Shown one piece after another: positions 8,612 through 17,573 of a stretch of 64,000 nt of DNA (position 1 is its first letter; each line of letters begins with the position of its first letter). The notes below the pieces were generated by a model. That model was not told the origin of the DNA, ran no database searches, and worked only from the letters and a program-made list of their open reading frames with translations. The stretch is from Desulfosporosinus hippei DSM 8344 (lineage in GTDB: Bacteria; Bacillota; Desulfitobacteriia; Desulfitobacteriales; Desulfitobacteriaceae). A program made the translations under genes and the position numbers. The stretch is taken from assembly GCF_900100785.1 (NCBI RefSeq), contig NZ_FNCP01000007.1, positions 120,586-184,585 of the forward strand, written 5' to 3'.

Positions 8612-8896
8612 ATGCTTGATCTTAAAAACCATACAGAAATAGTTGTCCAACAGGCGCTTAATAAATATCTCGGCAATAATACTCTAGGTTGCTCATGCGA
8701 GCGTTGTCAGGCTGATATTATGGCATTGGCTTTAAATCGACTGCCGGCACGCTATTATGTTTCTTCGCGAGGAGAAATATTGACTCAGTTAGAGTCGCAA
8801 ACATCTCCTGACCAAGCACGAATTATGGCTGAGGTAGTGCGGGCTGCCCAACAAGTAAGTGCTACACCGTCTCACCAGCACGATCAAATCATATAG
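8612..8896 (+). CDS. ComFB-like late competence development protein
   Basis: A 94-residue protein with the ComFB family core: a helical start 'TEIVVQQALNKYL', the Cys cluster CSCERCQADI, then 'ALALNRLPARYYVSSRGE'. In B. subtilis comFB lies in the comF operon, and its role in DNA uptake is not established. Recent work on cyanobacterial homologues ties the family to cyclic dinucleotide binding. Here it is not in a comF operon but next to a Crp/Fnr-type regulator. The ribosome site AAGGAG is rather far from the ATG (about 13 bases). Confidence 0.78.
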   Translation: MLDLKNHTEIVVQQALNKYLGNNTLGCSCERCQADIMALALNRLPARYYVSSRGEILTQLESQTSPDQARIMAEVVRAAQQVSATPSHQHDQII

Positions 8897-8902
8897 TATA
8901 GC

Positions 8903-9022
8903 CTACTCAGCATTAATCACAGTTATCACAGATAGAACTACCAATACAAATATGGCAAATACCCTAAAAGGATCGTCGATTACCGACTTTATGCGCACCG
9001 GAGTCCATTCAATTTCTGCCAT
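8903..9022 (-). CDS. Small single-pass membrane protein (39 aa)
   Basis: A 39-codon frame starts at an ATG preceded by a very good GTGAGGAGG ribosome site seven bases away. A short amphipathic start (MAEIEWTPVR..) leads into one continuous hydrophobic helix, 'VFAIFVLVVLSVITVI', ending 'NAE'. It is antisense-convergent to the ComFB-like gene, with six bases between the stops, and divergent from the Crp/Fnr gene. It is too short for usual gene callers. I recognise no family. A membrane-peptide role is inferred from the helix only. Confidence 0.65.
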   Translation of the reverse strand: MAEIEWTPVRIKSVIDDPFRVFAIFVLVVLSVITVINAE

Positions 9023-9108
9023 TCCCAATCCTCCTCACACTTATTGTATGTGTTTTATTAGATTTGTGAATTGCAGAAAGACCTCAATTTTGAAAATGAG
9101 GTGAATTA

Positions 9109-9783
9109 ATGCTTAACTCTGAAGATCTTAGCCGGTTTTCCCTATTTTCGTCTTTAAGCTCTCAGGATATCGCACCGCTTCTCCCCTATCTTATAGAACG
9201 ACGTTACCGTCGGGGTCAGATATTATTTGTCGAAGGCGAGATTGGATCATCAGTTTACTTTGTTCTTACCGGGCAAGTTAAACTTAGTCGATCCACTCAA
9301 ACCGGCGAGAAACAAATAATTGATTGGTGTGGCCCCTATGAATGCTTTGCTGAGGTTTTACTACTAGAGTCTGGTTCATACGCAGCAACTGCTGAAGTAA
9401 TTAAAGACAGCACCTTATTAATTTTAAACAATGAAATAATGCCCCGATTATTAGAAGCTAACCCAGCTCTATCCGTGGCTCTTATACGTACCCTCAGCCG
9501 AAGATTAAGACTTGCTCAAGAATTTATAAGGATTTTAACAAATCGCTCAACCACCGGAATACTTGCGGCCCTTCTTCTTCGCTTAGCACGACCTGCAGCT
9601 ACTGCAGGAAAACCAATTTTTGTTGATGCTTCGATGACCCACAAGGATTTAGCCAGCATGATTGGAACATCACGAGAATGTGTCAATCGAGCAATTAATG
9701 GGTGGAAGCGGTCAGGGATTTTGAAACTGGTTGATGGTCGTTTAGAAATTCTAAAACCCCATGAACTTGCTGACTGGCCCTAA
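9109..9783 (+). CDS. Crp/Fnr family transcription regulator
   Basis: A 224-residue regulator. The N-terminal cyclic-nucleotide-binding beta-roll runs from about 15 to 125 ('RRGQILFVEGEIGSSVYFVLTGQVKL'), followed by a dimerisation helix and a C-terminal winged helix with 'MTHKDLASMIGTSRECVNRAINGWKRSG'. There is no N-terminal Cys cluster for an Fnr-type Fe-S centre, so it is more likely a ligand- or redox-sensing Crp-like protein; its effector is unknown. The frame overlaps the next minus-strand gene by four bases at the 3' end. The divergent 39-residue peptide could be a target. Confidence 0.9.
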   Translation: MLNSEDLSRFSLFSSLSSQDIAPLLPYLIERRYRRGQILFVEGEIGSSVYFVLTGQVKLSRSTQTGEKQIIDWCGPYECFAEVLLLESGSYAATAEVIKDSTLLILNNEIMPRLLEANPALSVALIRTLSRRLRLAQEFIRILTNRSTTGILAALLLRLARPAATAGKPIFVDASMTHKDLASMIGTSRECVNRAINGWKRSGILKLVDGRLEILKPHELADWP

Positions 9784-10637
9784 TCAAACACCATTGAGTT
9801 CGTACTCATTGGTCGCTCGAATTGGCACATGATCCGCCAACATTCATCCCAGCTTATGTTAGGTTGACGCCGCCAAAAAACCATAGCTGCACGAGTTTTT
9901 TCGCACTCTCGGTCATTAAGCAAACTTTGATTGGGGAGTTTTCCTCCCCAGGCATTCACCCATTCTTGATAACAATGGGACATTTCTGTTGATTGGTTTC
10001 TCAGATAGCGCATAGTATAGACACTTGTTAACCAATGAATAACTTTATCGTCACTGCCCCTGGCATATACTTGGCCATCCAAGTCAGTTCCAGCCACTAA
10101 TAAAAGCAAGAATAAGAAGTGTACTCTAACAGCTTGCCGCAATGTTTCCGGATTAATCTCATTTAGCTCCGCAAATCGTCCTAAAGGTTTTAAAAACAGT
10201 TTAACCGAAGGATCTCGATAATTACATATTCCAAACGCCGAAAGTGGGATTGGATATACATCTTCCAATCCACTTTCTTGTAATTGTCCAACTAAATCAC
10301 GTTCAGCTTGGACTAGACGTTGTTCTTTTAACAGGAGTTGCTCCGCAGTTTCTCGCAAGAAGGATTCTGCTTCTTTTGGACGCTCTGGAAGGGAATCTGC
10401 CCATTCACGCAAACGTGATCGCTTCGGCATAAGAATTTCAATAATCGAACCAGTTTCTTGATGTAATAATTTAAAACCTTGACGAACCCGATCAGGATCG
10501 CGATATAGACCCCTCATAAGTGTTTCAGCTGGTTGGGGAATTTCTACAGATTCCTCAAACCGTACGACTACTTCTCCATTTCGCTCTGGAAACTTGAGTC
10601 CCATAGCCTTTTCAATCTCTAATCTTATGGAAGACAT
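9780..10637 (-). CDS. Unrecognised conserved-looking protein (285 aa)
   Basis: A 285-residue soluble protein I do not recognise. The N-terminal half contains a predicted helical stretch rich in Glu/Arg/Gln ('ESFLRETAEQLLLKEQRLVQAERDLVGQL') that could form a short coiled coil. A hydrophobic segment 'VHFLFLLLLVAGTDLDG' lies in the middle, and the C-terminal part is rich in Trp. No metal or nucleotide motif is evident. Its stop overlaps the stop of the Crp/Fnr gene by four bases. Codon use looks like its neighbours, so it is probably a native gene. Confidence 0.7.
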   Translation of the reverse strand: MSSIRLEIEKAMGLKFPERNGEVVVRFEESVEIPQPAETLMRGLYRDPDRVRQGFKLLHQETGSIIEILMPKRSRLREWADSLPERPKEAESFLRETAEQLLLKEQRLVQAERDLVGQLQESGLEDVYPIPLSAFGICNYRDPSVKLFLKPLGRFAELNEINPETLRQAVRVHFLFLLLLVAGTDLDGQVYARGSDDKVIHWLTSVYTMRYLRNQSTEMSHCYQEWVNAWGGKLPNQSLLNDRECEKTRAAMVFWRRQPNISWDECWRIMCQFERPMSTNSMVFD

Positions 10638-10774
10638 GTCTGATCCCCCCTAGCCTTGTCTCTAGTTTCATCCTATGGATTCAACCACTAATTCAGACCA
10701 TGCCTGTATAAATTTGACCATTATTCATTGCTTTGTTAAAATTAGTAAAACATATCAGAAACGAGCTGACTAAA

Positions 10775-13024
10775 ATGTCGAAGCGCACTTATCACGAGAT
10801 GAGCCTGGACCCTTTTCAAGAAGAGGCTCTTGATGCCATTGATGCTGGCAAATCAGTCATTGTTGCTGCACCTACTGGTACTGGGAAAACCCTTGTTGCG
10901 GATTATTTAATAGAAAAGGCCATGAAAGAACATTTAAGAGTAATCTATACCGCACCAATCAAAGCACTCAGTAATCAAAAGTTTAGGGACTTTAAAAAAA
11001 TGTTTGGAGAAGAAGCTGTAGGGATAATGACAGGAGATGTGGTTCTCAATCCCAATGCTCCTCTACTAATCATGACGACAGAAGTATTTCGCAATCAAGT
11101 TATTACAGAAGATCCGACCTTAGAATTTGTGTCTCACATTGTGTTTGATGAAATTCACTGGCTGAATGACGAAGAACGTGGGACGGTATGGGAAGAATCA
11201 ATTATTTTAGCCCCTCCAAAAATGAAGATACTTGGCTTAAGCGCTACAATTGCTAATGCCAAACATCTCGTGGACTGGATTGAATCCATTCGGCACGAAG
11301 AGGTTGCTCTTATTGAAGAACATAATCGGGTTGTACCCTTAGAGTACTTTTACTATACAAAAGACACCGGCCTTGTCGACTACGATCAACTATGGCGCTA
11401 CTACCGCCGTAAACTTAAAGATCGAACAAATGACGAAAACCCCTTTGGCCCTACGACCCACTTAGACCTCATTCGAACCATACAACGCCATCATCTGCCA
11501 GCACTATTTTTTGTTTTTAGCCGTAGACAATGTGCTATAAAAGCAATGGAATTAGCTAATATTTCCAACTATCTAAAACCTGCCGAACGAAAAATCGTCG
11601 AAGAAAAGTTTATTCACCTCTTTGGTTCCGAGTTGGACTGGTCATCCTCCACACGTCAACTTAAACGGTTATGTTCAAAAGGTATAGCCTATCATCATGC
11701 CGGTTTACTGCCCTCTCAAAAGGTTATCGTGGAAGAATTATTTCTGGAAAGGCTGATTAAAGTCCTCTACTGCACAGAAACATTCAGCGTTGGCATAAAC
11801 TATCCTGTCAAAGCCGTATGTTTTGATTCATTAAATAAATACGATGGCAGAAACTTTCGGCCTCTTGCCAATCATGAATTTTTCCAGATGTCCGGCAGGG
11901 CAGGACGTCGTGGTCTGGATGAAAAAGGTTACTCCTTTGCCTTAGTTGATCTGGCCTATATGGAGAAAAGCCCACCGCCAAAATTCCAGTTAAATCGCCT
12001 AGAACCTCTAACCAGTCAATTTAGACTTACCTACAATACTGTTCTTAATCTAACCGCGACATTATCTCAGGCCCAAATAGAAATCTATTTCCAAAAGAGT
12101 TTTTCATCCTACAGCTACAAGCTGAGCTCAGAGAGGCTTAATCTAGAATTAGCCCAGATTCAGCAAAAGCTTGAAGGAACTCATCAGCATATTTGCGGAG
12201 AGGTTGGCTCCTTTAACTGTCCACTAAAACACCATCCAAAGCGAAAAGAGTTAGAGAAGCTAAAAAAAGTCTATAAATCTTTAGGACCTCGCAAGCAATC
12301 ACGTGTCTACGGAAGAGAGATGGCTCGCAAGATACGCACCTGGGAGAAACTTCTCTCTCAAACTCCGAAAAATTGTGCACCACAGCATCAGGAAAACTGT
12401 TTTGCTCAAAGTAAATCTTACTTGGCGATTAAGCAGCAGCAACAGGAACTTCAAAATGCCTTGGCAGCCCTTCCTGAAGAAAACGCTTTTCTTCAGGAAT
12501 TTGAAGCTAAGAAAAACCACCTCAGGCAGATTGGCTACTTAAGAGGTGATGAATTATTACCTCGCGGAACCTGCGCTAGTCGTATTTATGTTCAAGAACT
12601 TTTAGTAACCGAACTAATATACTCAGATATTTTTACACAATTAGATGATGATCAACTAAATGCATTACTTTCCAGCGTTGATTTTGAAGCCCGAAAAAAT
12701 GATATGTTTCAAAAAACAAGCGTCTTTGATGCCAACCCTGTTAAAGAAATCGCTGAGTATATTCAAAGTATCTGCGGACAAGATTCCATTAGATTTGATC
12801 CGCGTGTGGCCGGGATTACCCACGCGTGGAGCCAAGGCAGTACGTTTATTGAAGTACAAGCTATGTGCAACCTGGACGAAGGGGATATCATCAGTGTTTT
12901 TAGACGCACTATTGACCTGATGCGGCAGATGAGAGATGCTGTAAGTGACTCTGCCCTGCGTACCCGGTTGAAGGTATGCATGGAGAAGCTAGACCGGGAT
13001 GAAGCTGCAATAATGGAACTCTAA
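10775..13024 (+). CDS. Ski2/Mtr4-like DEAD/DEAH-box helicase
   Basis: A superfamily 2 RNA helicase of the Ski2/HelY type, about 749 residues. Motifs in order: Q-like 'LDPFQEEALDAI', I APTGTGKT (32-39), II DEIH, III 'LSATIAN' and VI 'QMSGRAGRRG'. The C-terminal third carries two CX7C pairs (CGEVGSFNC and CAPQHQENC), possibly one metal site, in the region where HelY proteins have a Cys/His insert. A TTG at 10733 would extend the frame by 14 codons, but the family alignment begins after ATG 10775. It stands alone with a strong terminator. A role in RNA turnover is inferred from the family. Confidence 0.9.
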   Translation: MSKRTYHEMSLDPFQEEALDAIDAGKSVIVAAPTGTGKTLVADYLIEKAMKEHLRVIYTAPIKALSNQKFRDFKKMFGEEAVGIMTGDVVLNPNAPLLIMTTEVFRNQVITEDPTLEFVSHIVFDEIHWLNDEERGTVWEESIILAPPKMKILGLSATIANAKHLVDWIESIRHEEVALIEEHNRVVPLEYFYYTKDTGLVDYDQLWRYYRRKLKDRTNDENPFGPTTHLDLIRTIQRHHLPALFFVFSRRQCAIKAMELANISNYLKPAERKIVEEKFIHLFGSELDWSSSTRQLKRLCSKGIAYHHAGLLPSQKVIVEELFLERLIKVLYCTETFSVGINYPVKAVCFDSLNKYDGRNFRPLANHEFFQMSGRAGRRGLDEKGYSFALVDLAYMEKSPPPKFQLNRLEPLTSQFRLTYNTVLNLTATLSQAQIEIYFQKSFSSYSYKLSSERLNLELAQIQQKLEGTHQHICGEVGSFNCPLKHHPKRKELEKLKKVYKSLGPRKQSRVYGREMARKIRTWEKLLSQTPKNCAPQHQENCFAQSKSYLAIKQQQQELQNALAALPEENAFLQEFEAKKNHLRQIGYLRGDELLPRGTCASRIYVQELLVTELIYSDIFTQLDDDQLNALLSSVDFEARKNDMFQKTSVFDANPVKEIAEYIQSICGQDSIRFDPRVAGITHAWSQGSTFIEVQAMCNLDEGDIISVFRRTIDLMRQMRDAVSDSALRTRLKVCMEKLDRDEAAIMEL

Positions 13025-13037
13025 CAAAACTATACTA

Positions 13038-13086
13038 TAAAAGGATGAACGGGAAAAGCTCTCAGCTTTTCCCGTTCATCCTTTTA
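13038..13086. terminator. Strong bidirectional terminator
   Basis: A perfect 22-bp stem whose arms run from AAAAGGATGAAC to the complementary GTTCATCCTTTT, with a three-base loop. It separates the helicase gene from the converging rubredoxin gene. Confidence 0.92.
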
Positions 13087-13135
13087 TCCGCTAACCGTAT
13101 CGGGGGTATTTCAAAAATAACTCATATGTAAATTG

Positions 13136-13297
13136 TTACTCTGAAACCTCAAACATATCTTTACCTACCCCACATAACGGACATACCCAATCATCAGGAA
13201 TATCCTCAAAAGCTGTACCAGGTGCAATACCGGAATCTGGATCCCCAACTTCTGGGTCATAGACATAGCCGCAGGCTGAACAAACATATTTTTTCAT
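13136..13297 (-). CDS. Rubredoxin
   Basis: A 53-residue rubredoxin, complete and typical in length. The iron is bound by Cys6, Cys9, Cys39 and Cys42 in CSACG and CPLCG. The aromatic core residues (Y4, Y11, Y13, W37) and the 'GVGKDMFE' tail are conserved. It is a cytosolic one-electron carrier used by anaerobes in oxygen and peroxide detoxification or other redox steps. A GGAGGA ribosome site precedes the ATG. It is monocistronic and converges on the helicase terminator. Confidence 0.97.
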   Translation of the reverse strand: MKKYVCSACGYVYDPEVGDPDSGIAPGTAFEDIPDDWVCPLCGVGKDMFEVSE

Positions 13298-13395
13298 ATA
13301 ATTCTTCCTCCATTTCTAGTTTTAAGGATGATATATTATCTATTCTAACATTATTCTCGCTTTTTTGCTAGTTTTCGCACCACTCCTTTCACTTT

Positions 13396-13848
13396 TTACC
13401 TTAATGGAAATCCATCATCAAAAGAGATGTTATATTTTTTCAAAACATAAACCCGAAAATCCTCAGCACATTGACAAGTCCCCCGATGGTCACAAAAACC
13501 GACTTCTAATTTACCGGTTAAATGATGATGCAAAATATGAACATTAACATATAAATGACATACTTGCTCATTTAGCTTGATATAGTGTCTCGCAGCAAAA
13601 TAAAATAGAATAAACATTGCTATACTTATAACAATACCAACTTTGGGAAACAACCACGGCATAGTTAGCGCTAAAAAGCCCAGGGTTAAAACAATAAACA
13701 TTCCAATCGTTTCCTGGCGTCTTATATACTTCCACTCATTATATCGCCTTAGAAATTCGTAAAACAACTGCGCCATGCGTACAGAAGGAAAAGGCGGGGT
13801 TGGTCTATCTATAATACTATCGACGACGTAATGGCAAAGGATTCCCAC
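13396..13848 (-). CDS. Unrecognised two-helix membrane protein (150 aa)
   Basis: The protein starts at a GTG (13848). A polar N-terminus 'MGILCHYVVDSIIDRP' is followed by two adjacent hydrophobic helices at roughly 48-64 and 70-85 ('IGMFIVLTLGFLALTMPWLF' and 'VGIVISIAMFILFYFAA'). A cytosolic C-terminal part carries a His/Cys cluster (HILHHH, CDHRGTCQC) that could bind metal. I do not recognise a family. The Cys/His cluster beside a rubredoxin gene hints at redox or metal chemistry, but that is speculative. Confidence 0.6.
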   Translation of the reverse strand: MGILCHYVVDSIIDRPTPPFPSVRMAQLFYEFLRRYNEWKYIRRQETIGMFIVLTLGFLALTMPWLFPKVGIVISIAMFILFYFAARHYIKLNEQVCHLYVNVHILHHHLTGKLEVGFCDHRGTCQCAEDFRVYVLKKYNISFDDGFPLR

Positions 13849-14003
13849 CCTAATCCTTCCTTTCTGTATCTTCGCAGTAACTCCTTAAATTAAAGCAGAA
13901 CATCGTGATTTCACGGGGAAGGCTATTCACCGAAGTAGAATAAGGAACACCTACTCTGAAGTAGATGGAGCCTCATAATTGCTAAAAAGCAGGCTAAGAT
14001 TTT

Positions 14004-14699
14004 CTATAACAGACCATTACTAATAAGTCGATAAAGATCCTCTAACTGACCTGCCTGATGATCCTGATTCTTAGATTCTAAGGCTTTTTCCACTAAAAAG
14101 ACCTGCATACCTAGTTCTTGACAGATAAGATCTTTGATATGCGTACTTACTAACAAACAACTTTCTGATCTAACACCAAGCTTTTCAGCAATTTCAGCAA
14201 AAAACTCTAGATGTGGTTTAGTATAGTGGAAGTTATCTAAGGACGCAATCACTTTAAATTGCTCGGGATTAAGATCCATCCAACGAATCTGTTCCTGAAT
14301 GGCCACTAGCGGCATTAAGGGATCGGAAACTATAGCAGTTAAAAACCCTTCTTGAATTGACTTAGCTACAACTTTAACCCCTTGAGCATTTGGCTGTACT
14401 AGACAACGTAAAGCAGGGAAATCAGTTGTATAAAACCTATCAAAGATTTGTTTTAAAGTTTGAACAGACTGGCCGGTAGATTTTGAGAAGTCTTCGAAAA
14501 AAGCCTGCATTAGTGTTTGTTCATGATTCCCTTCCTTTTGAACGTTTTCCATAGATTTTATTAATTGTTTTGTAAACTTATCGGGAGAAATTATATGTGA
14601 AAAACGCGGTGCTAATATACCCAGATAATTCTGCATAAACTTTACCATATCAAGATTGGTTAATGTTCCCTCTATGTCAAAGAGAATAGCTTGGATCAC
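14004..14699 (-). CDS. HAD-superfamily phosphatase-like hydrolase
   Basis: A 231-residue haloacid dehalogenase-like protein. Motif I is DIEGTLT near residue 8, where the second Asp of the usual DxDGT is Glu. Motif II is the Ser in 'TAIVSDPLMP', motif III the Lys in 'YTKPHLEFF', and a 'LLVSTHIKDLICQELG' segment occupies motif IV. The DxE variant occurs in some HAD subfamilies and may change the reaction from phosphatase to another type. A helical cap lies between motifs I and II. The substrate is unknown. The gene is monocistronic. Confidence 0.8.
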   Translation of the reverse strand: MIQAILFDIEGTLTNLDMVKFMQNYLGILAPRFSHIISPDKFTKQLIKSMENVQKEGNHEQTLMQAFFEDFSKSTGQSVQTLKQIFDRFYTTDFPALRCLVQPNAQGVKVVAKSIQEGFLTAIVSDPLMPLVAIQEQIRWMDLNPEQFKVIASLDNFHYTKPHLEFFAEIAEKLGVRSESCLLVSTHIKDLICQELGMQVFLVEKALESKNQDHQAGQLEDLYRLISNGLL

Positions 14700-14905
14700 A
14701 ATTATTATCCTCCTATTGAGGTCTTAAACACAGTTGTCTGTGCTCTTAAGGTAGTATTCTCCCTTTTTATTTAAAATTCCTTCTAGACAGCTGAGATGTT
14801 TAAAGTTAACTAATAAATATTATTCCCACCTTATTTTGATTCTATCTATAACTTTATAAAATTAATTTCTGCCTGGGTTTTTTAGGGCGGAGATTAGTTA
14901 ACGAT

Positions 14906-14944
14906 AAAAAAAGACCCCAAAAAATAATTTCTTGGGGTTCTTTT
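14906..14944. terminator. Bidirectional terminator left of the putative small RNA
   Basis: Stem CCCCAA/TTGGGG extended by A-T and G-T pairs, flanked by T-rich sequence on both strands. On the minus strand a run of seven T follows. It ends the candidate RNA at 14906-15085. Confidence 0.8.
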
Positions 14945-15085
14945 AATCTCAGTTCATGCAACGACCCGCTCTGTTTTCAGAGGTGCAATCCCTAAGGCAC
15001 CCTTCCTTTGTATGCTGCAGGCACTTCAGAAGGGCTAACTTAAGTTATAAGGCTTCAGTATCGGATACACCCATTCATATCATAA
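14906..15085 (-). ncRNA. Candidate small RNA with its own promoter and terminator
   Basis: On the minus strand a TTGTCA box (15116-15121) and TATACAAT (15092-15099), 16 bp apart, point to a start near 15085. About 180 nt later an intrinsic terminator ends the unit. Between them no credible reading frame exists, but several hairpins do: CTCTG-AAAA-CAGAG, GGTGC/GCACC and CCCTTC/GAAGGG. The size is like 6S RNA, but I could not recognise the conserved 6S bubble, so the family is left open. An alternative is a leader RNA of the HAD gene about 200 bp downstream. Confidence 0.45.
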
Positions 15086-15091
15086 AAACGC

Positions 15092-15121
15092 ATTGTATAG
15101 ATCCTTATAAAAGTTTGACAA
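15092..15121 (-). promoter_or_regulatory. Putative sigma-A promoter for the candidate small RNA
   Basis: -35 TTGTCA at 15116-15121 and -10 TATACA(AT) at 15092-15099, spacer 16 bp. Both boxes differ from consensus by one base. Confidence 0.45.
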
Positions 15122-15404
15122 GCATCGATTCATTCTTACAACTTAAGCTTTAGTAATAGTTCAAGTCCGACCCCTTATAAGCTCTATAGCAAAAAACGTC
15201 ATTGGTAATGGGTTTTCCTCTTCTGGCCTCTCTTCTCTAGGCAACATCCTTTTTCCCTATAACGATTTCGCTCGCTTTCGTGGCAACACATTGCCTACTT
15301 TTTAAGACAAAAAGGTGTTTGCTTTACACTCACTTACTTCTTGCTGCCCACTGGAAAATCCTTGGCAGAAAAATAAATATTTATCACTAATAATGTAGAA
15401 CTAG
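15122..15404. other. Intergenic region downstream of the lut genes
   Basis: About 280 bp past the stop of the LutB-LutA fusion. It is T-rich on the plus strand. I saw no reading frame with a ribosome site, no convincing terminator and no repeat. Confidence 0.5.
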
Positions 15405-17573
15405 CTACTTAACTCTATTTTTCTTCACATTTTTTCGTTTATCTAAAAGCAGCTCCGCAGTATGGATTGCTTTTACTCCAGGATTTCTCTTATCAAGCCC
15501 CCCTGAGATCTGCATCAAACACCCCGGACAGTCTACAACCACAACATCCGCACCTGATTCTTCAATGTTATTTAGTTTTCGGTCTAAGATAGGACCGGAT
15601 AACTCCGGAAATTTAATCGAGTAGGATCCTGCAAAACCACAGCAACGATCAGATTCCTTCATCTCAATAAGTTGAACTCCTGAAGTATCGGTCAAAATTT
15701 TTCGTGGTTCGGTATACACTCCCATTGACCTTTTCAAGTGACAGGAATCATGGTAGGTTACCTTCAGGGGAATTCCATCTCCTCCTGGTGTTAAGCCTCC
15801 CAAGTCAAATAACAATTTGGAGAAGTCTTTTGCTTTTTTGCTTAATTCTTCTGCACGAGAAGCTAAAGCCGGGTCATCCTGCAGTAACTCTTTGAAGCTC
15901 TCCTTAAGAGCATGTGTACAAGTCGGGCAAGCAGAGACAACATAATCGACCTTTTCAGCCTCTAAAGCTTCAATATTCATAATCGCACACTTACGTGCAT
16001 TCCCCCGGTCACCCATGTAGGTCGCTGGGGCTCCACAACAAGATTGTCCATCAGGAAAAACTACTTCATAACCCTTTTCATTGAGCGCCTTAATTACCCC
16101 TTCACCAATTCTGGGATAGACAAAATCTATTAGGCAGCCTGCATAAAGTGCAATCTTCCCTTTTCGGTTTTTAACATCCTGATTGATGGTTTTAATAACA
16201 TCTCGAAAAGGAACCTTGGCGACAGCAGGTAAACTCTTCTTCTCCGTGAGACCGGAAAGAAACATTGGTAAATGTCGGATAACTGGCTGTCCCTTAGTAA
16301 ACGGCTTTTGAGCAATTGAGGCCATGCGCAGCATTGAATGGAATAAACGCCGATTAGACACTACATCAAGGGCAAATTTTTGGGTGAATGGAAGACCGGT
16401 CTTTTCTCCCATACGATTGCGTAACTCTAAAATCATTTGAGGTATGTCTAATTGTCCGGGACAAACCTCTGAACACTTGCCGCATTGGAGACAAAGATTT
16501 TGAGGATTCTGAGCATCTTTTTCAGAATTTACAAAGTTAGTTAAAATGGTTCCGATGCCCCCAGTATAAATATGTCCATAGACATGCCCACCCACAAGTT
16601 GAAATGCTGGGCAAACGTTCAAACAAGATGCGCAGCGTATACATTGAAAAGTCTTTTTAAACTTTTCATCCTCATACATCTTGCGCCTGCCATTATCCAT
16701 TAAGACGATATGGAATTCCTTATCTTGAACTGTTCCGTCTGGATAATAAGCAGGTGTCGGGCCTGTTACCATACTTACATAACTAGTAATTTGTTGACCT
16801 GTCGCACTTCTTGGTAGTGCTTGGAGAATGTGTGTAGCATCTTCAAACTTTGGTACGAGTTTTTCTATGCCCACTAAGAAAACATGAGTAGGCGGCAAGG
16901 TTGAAGTTAAACGACCATTACCTTCATTGGTAAGCATAATTAGTGTTCCTGTCTCAGCAATTGCCATGTTAGCACCCGAAATACCCATATCTGCCTCTAG
17001 AAACGATTTTCGCAGTTCTTCTCTAGCTGTTTTAACAAGCTCAGCTATGACAGGCTGATTTAGCTTGTGTAAATGTCCGGAGAAGACGTCGGCAACCTCT
17101 TCTTTCGTCATATGGATTGCTGGCATAACCATGTGAGACGGATGTTGTCCGGCAAGTTGTACAATCCACTCACCTAAGTCGGATTCCTGTACTTCCATTC
17201 CTGCCGACATTAAGGTTTTATTCAGTAAAATCTCTTCTGAAACCATTGATTTGGACTTTACAACCCGTTTTACTTCTTTCTTTTTTGCTAACTCGAGAAT
17301 ATATTGTTTTGCGTCTTCACCAGTTGAGGCACGATATACTTTTGCGCCTCGAGCTGTAGCTTGCTTTTCAAATTGATCAATCATTTCATCCAAATGACTG
17401 GCAGCATAGGCTTTTACTTCTGCAATATTATCGCTGATTTCTTTAAAATCGTAACCTTCATAAGCTTTTTCACGAGAAATCACGTAGGCATCTCCAAAAC
17501 GCCCCAAGGCTCCTCGTAAAACATTATTATCGAGTGCATCAGAAATTTTCTTTTTAAATTGTTTGTCAGCCAT
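15405..17573 (-). CDS. LutB-LutA fusion: iron-sulfur subunit for lactate oxidation
   Basis: A 722-residue fusion. Residues about 50-300 form the LUD domain of LutB, with 'IAETGTLIMLTNEGNGRL' and 'THVFLVGIEKLVP'. Two 4Fe-4S motifs follow, C311-C314-C317-C321 and C361-C364-C367-C371. The C-terminal 300 residues carry two CCG domains (SCCGAPA, RCCGFAG), which in B. subtilis form the separate protein LutA (also related to GlpC/HdrB). LutABC oxidises L-lactate to pyruvate. Its start overlaps the stop of lutC by one base (TAATG), so the two are co-translated. Fused forms are known in anaerobic Firmicutes. No lactate permease is adjacent. Confidence 0.9.
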   Translation of the reverse strand: MADKQFKKKISDALDNNVLRGALGRFGDAYVISREKAYEGYDFKEISDNIAEVKAYAASHLDEMIDQFEKQATARGAKVYRASTGEDAKQYILELAKKKEVKRVVKSKSMVSEEILLNKTLMSAGMEVQESDLGEWIVQLAGQHPSHMVMPAIHMTKEEVADVFSGHLHKLNQPVIAELVKTAREELRKSFLEADMGISGANMAIAETGTLIMLTNEGNGRLTSTLPPTHVFLVGIEKLVPKFEDATHILQALPRSATGQQITSYVSMVTGPTPAYYPDGTVQDKEFHIVLMDNGRRKMYEDEKFKKTFQCIRCASCLNVCPAFQLVGGHVYGHIYTGGIGTILTNFVNSEKDAQNPQNLCLQCGKCSEVCPGQLDIPQMILELRNRMGEKTGLPFTQKFALDVVSNRRLFHSMLRMASIAQKPFTKGQPVIRHLPMFLSGLTEKKSLPAVAKVPFRDVIKTINQDVKNRKGKIALYAGCLIDFVYPRIGEGVIKALNEKGYEVVFPDGQSCCGAPATYMGDRGNARKCAIMNIEALEAEKVDYVVSACPTCTHALKESFKELLQDDPALASRAEELSKKAKDFSKLLFDLGGLTPGGDGIPLKVTYHDSCHLKRSMGVYTEPRKILTDTSGVQLIEMKESDRCCGFAGSYSIKFPELSGPILDRKLNNIEESGADVVVVDCPGCLMQISGGLDKRNPGVKAIHTAELLLDKRKNVKKNRVK

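Noticed and set aside
14956..15153. 65-codon frame on the plus strand
   Set aside because: No ribosome site, and it lies opposite the hairpins of the candidate small RNA and over its promoter.
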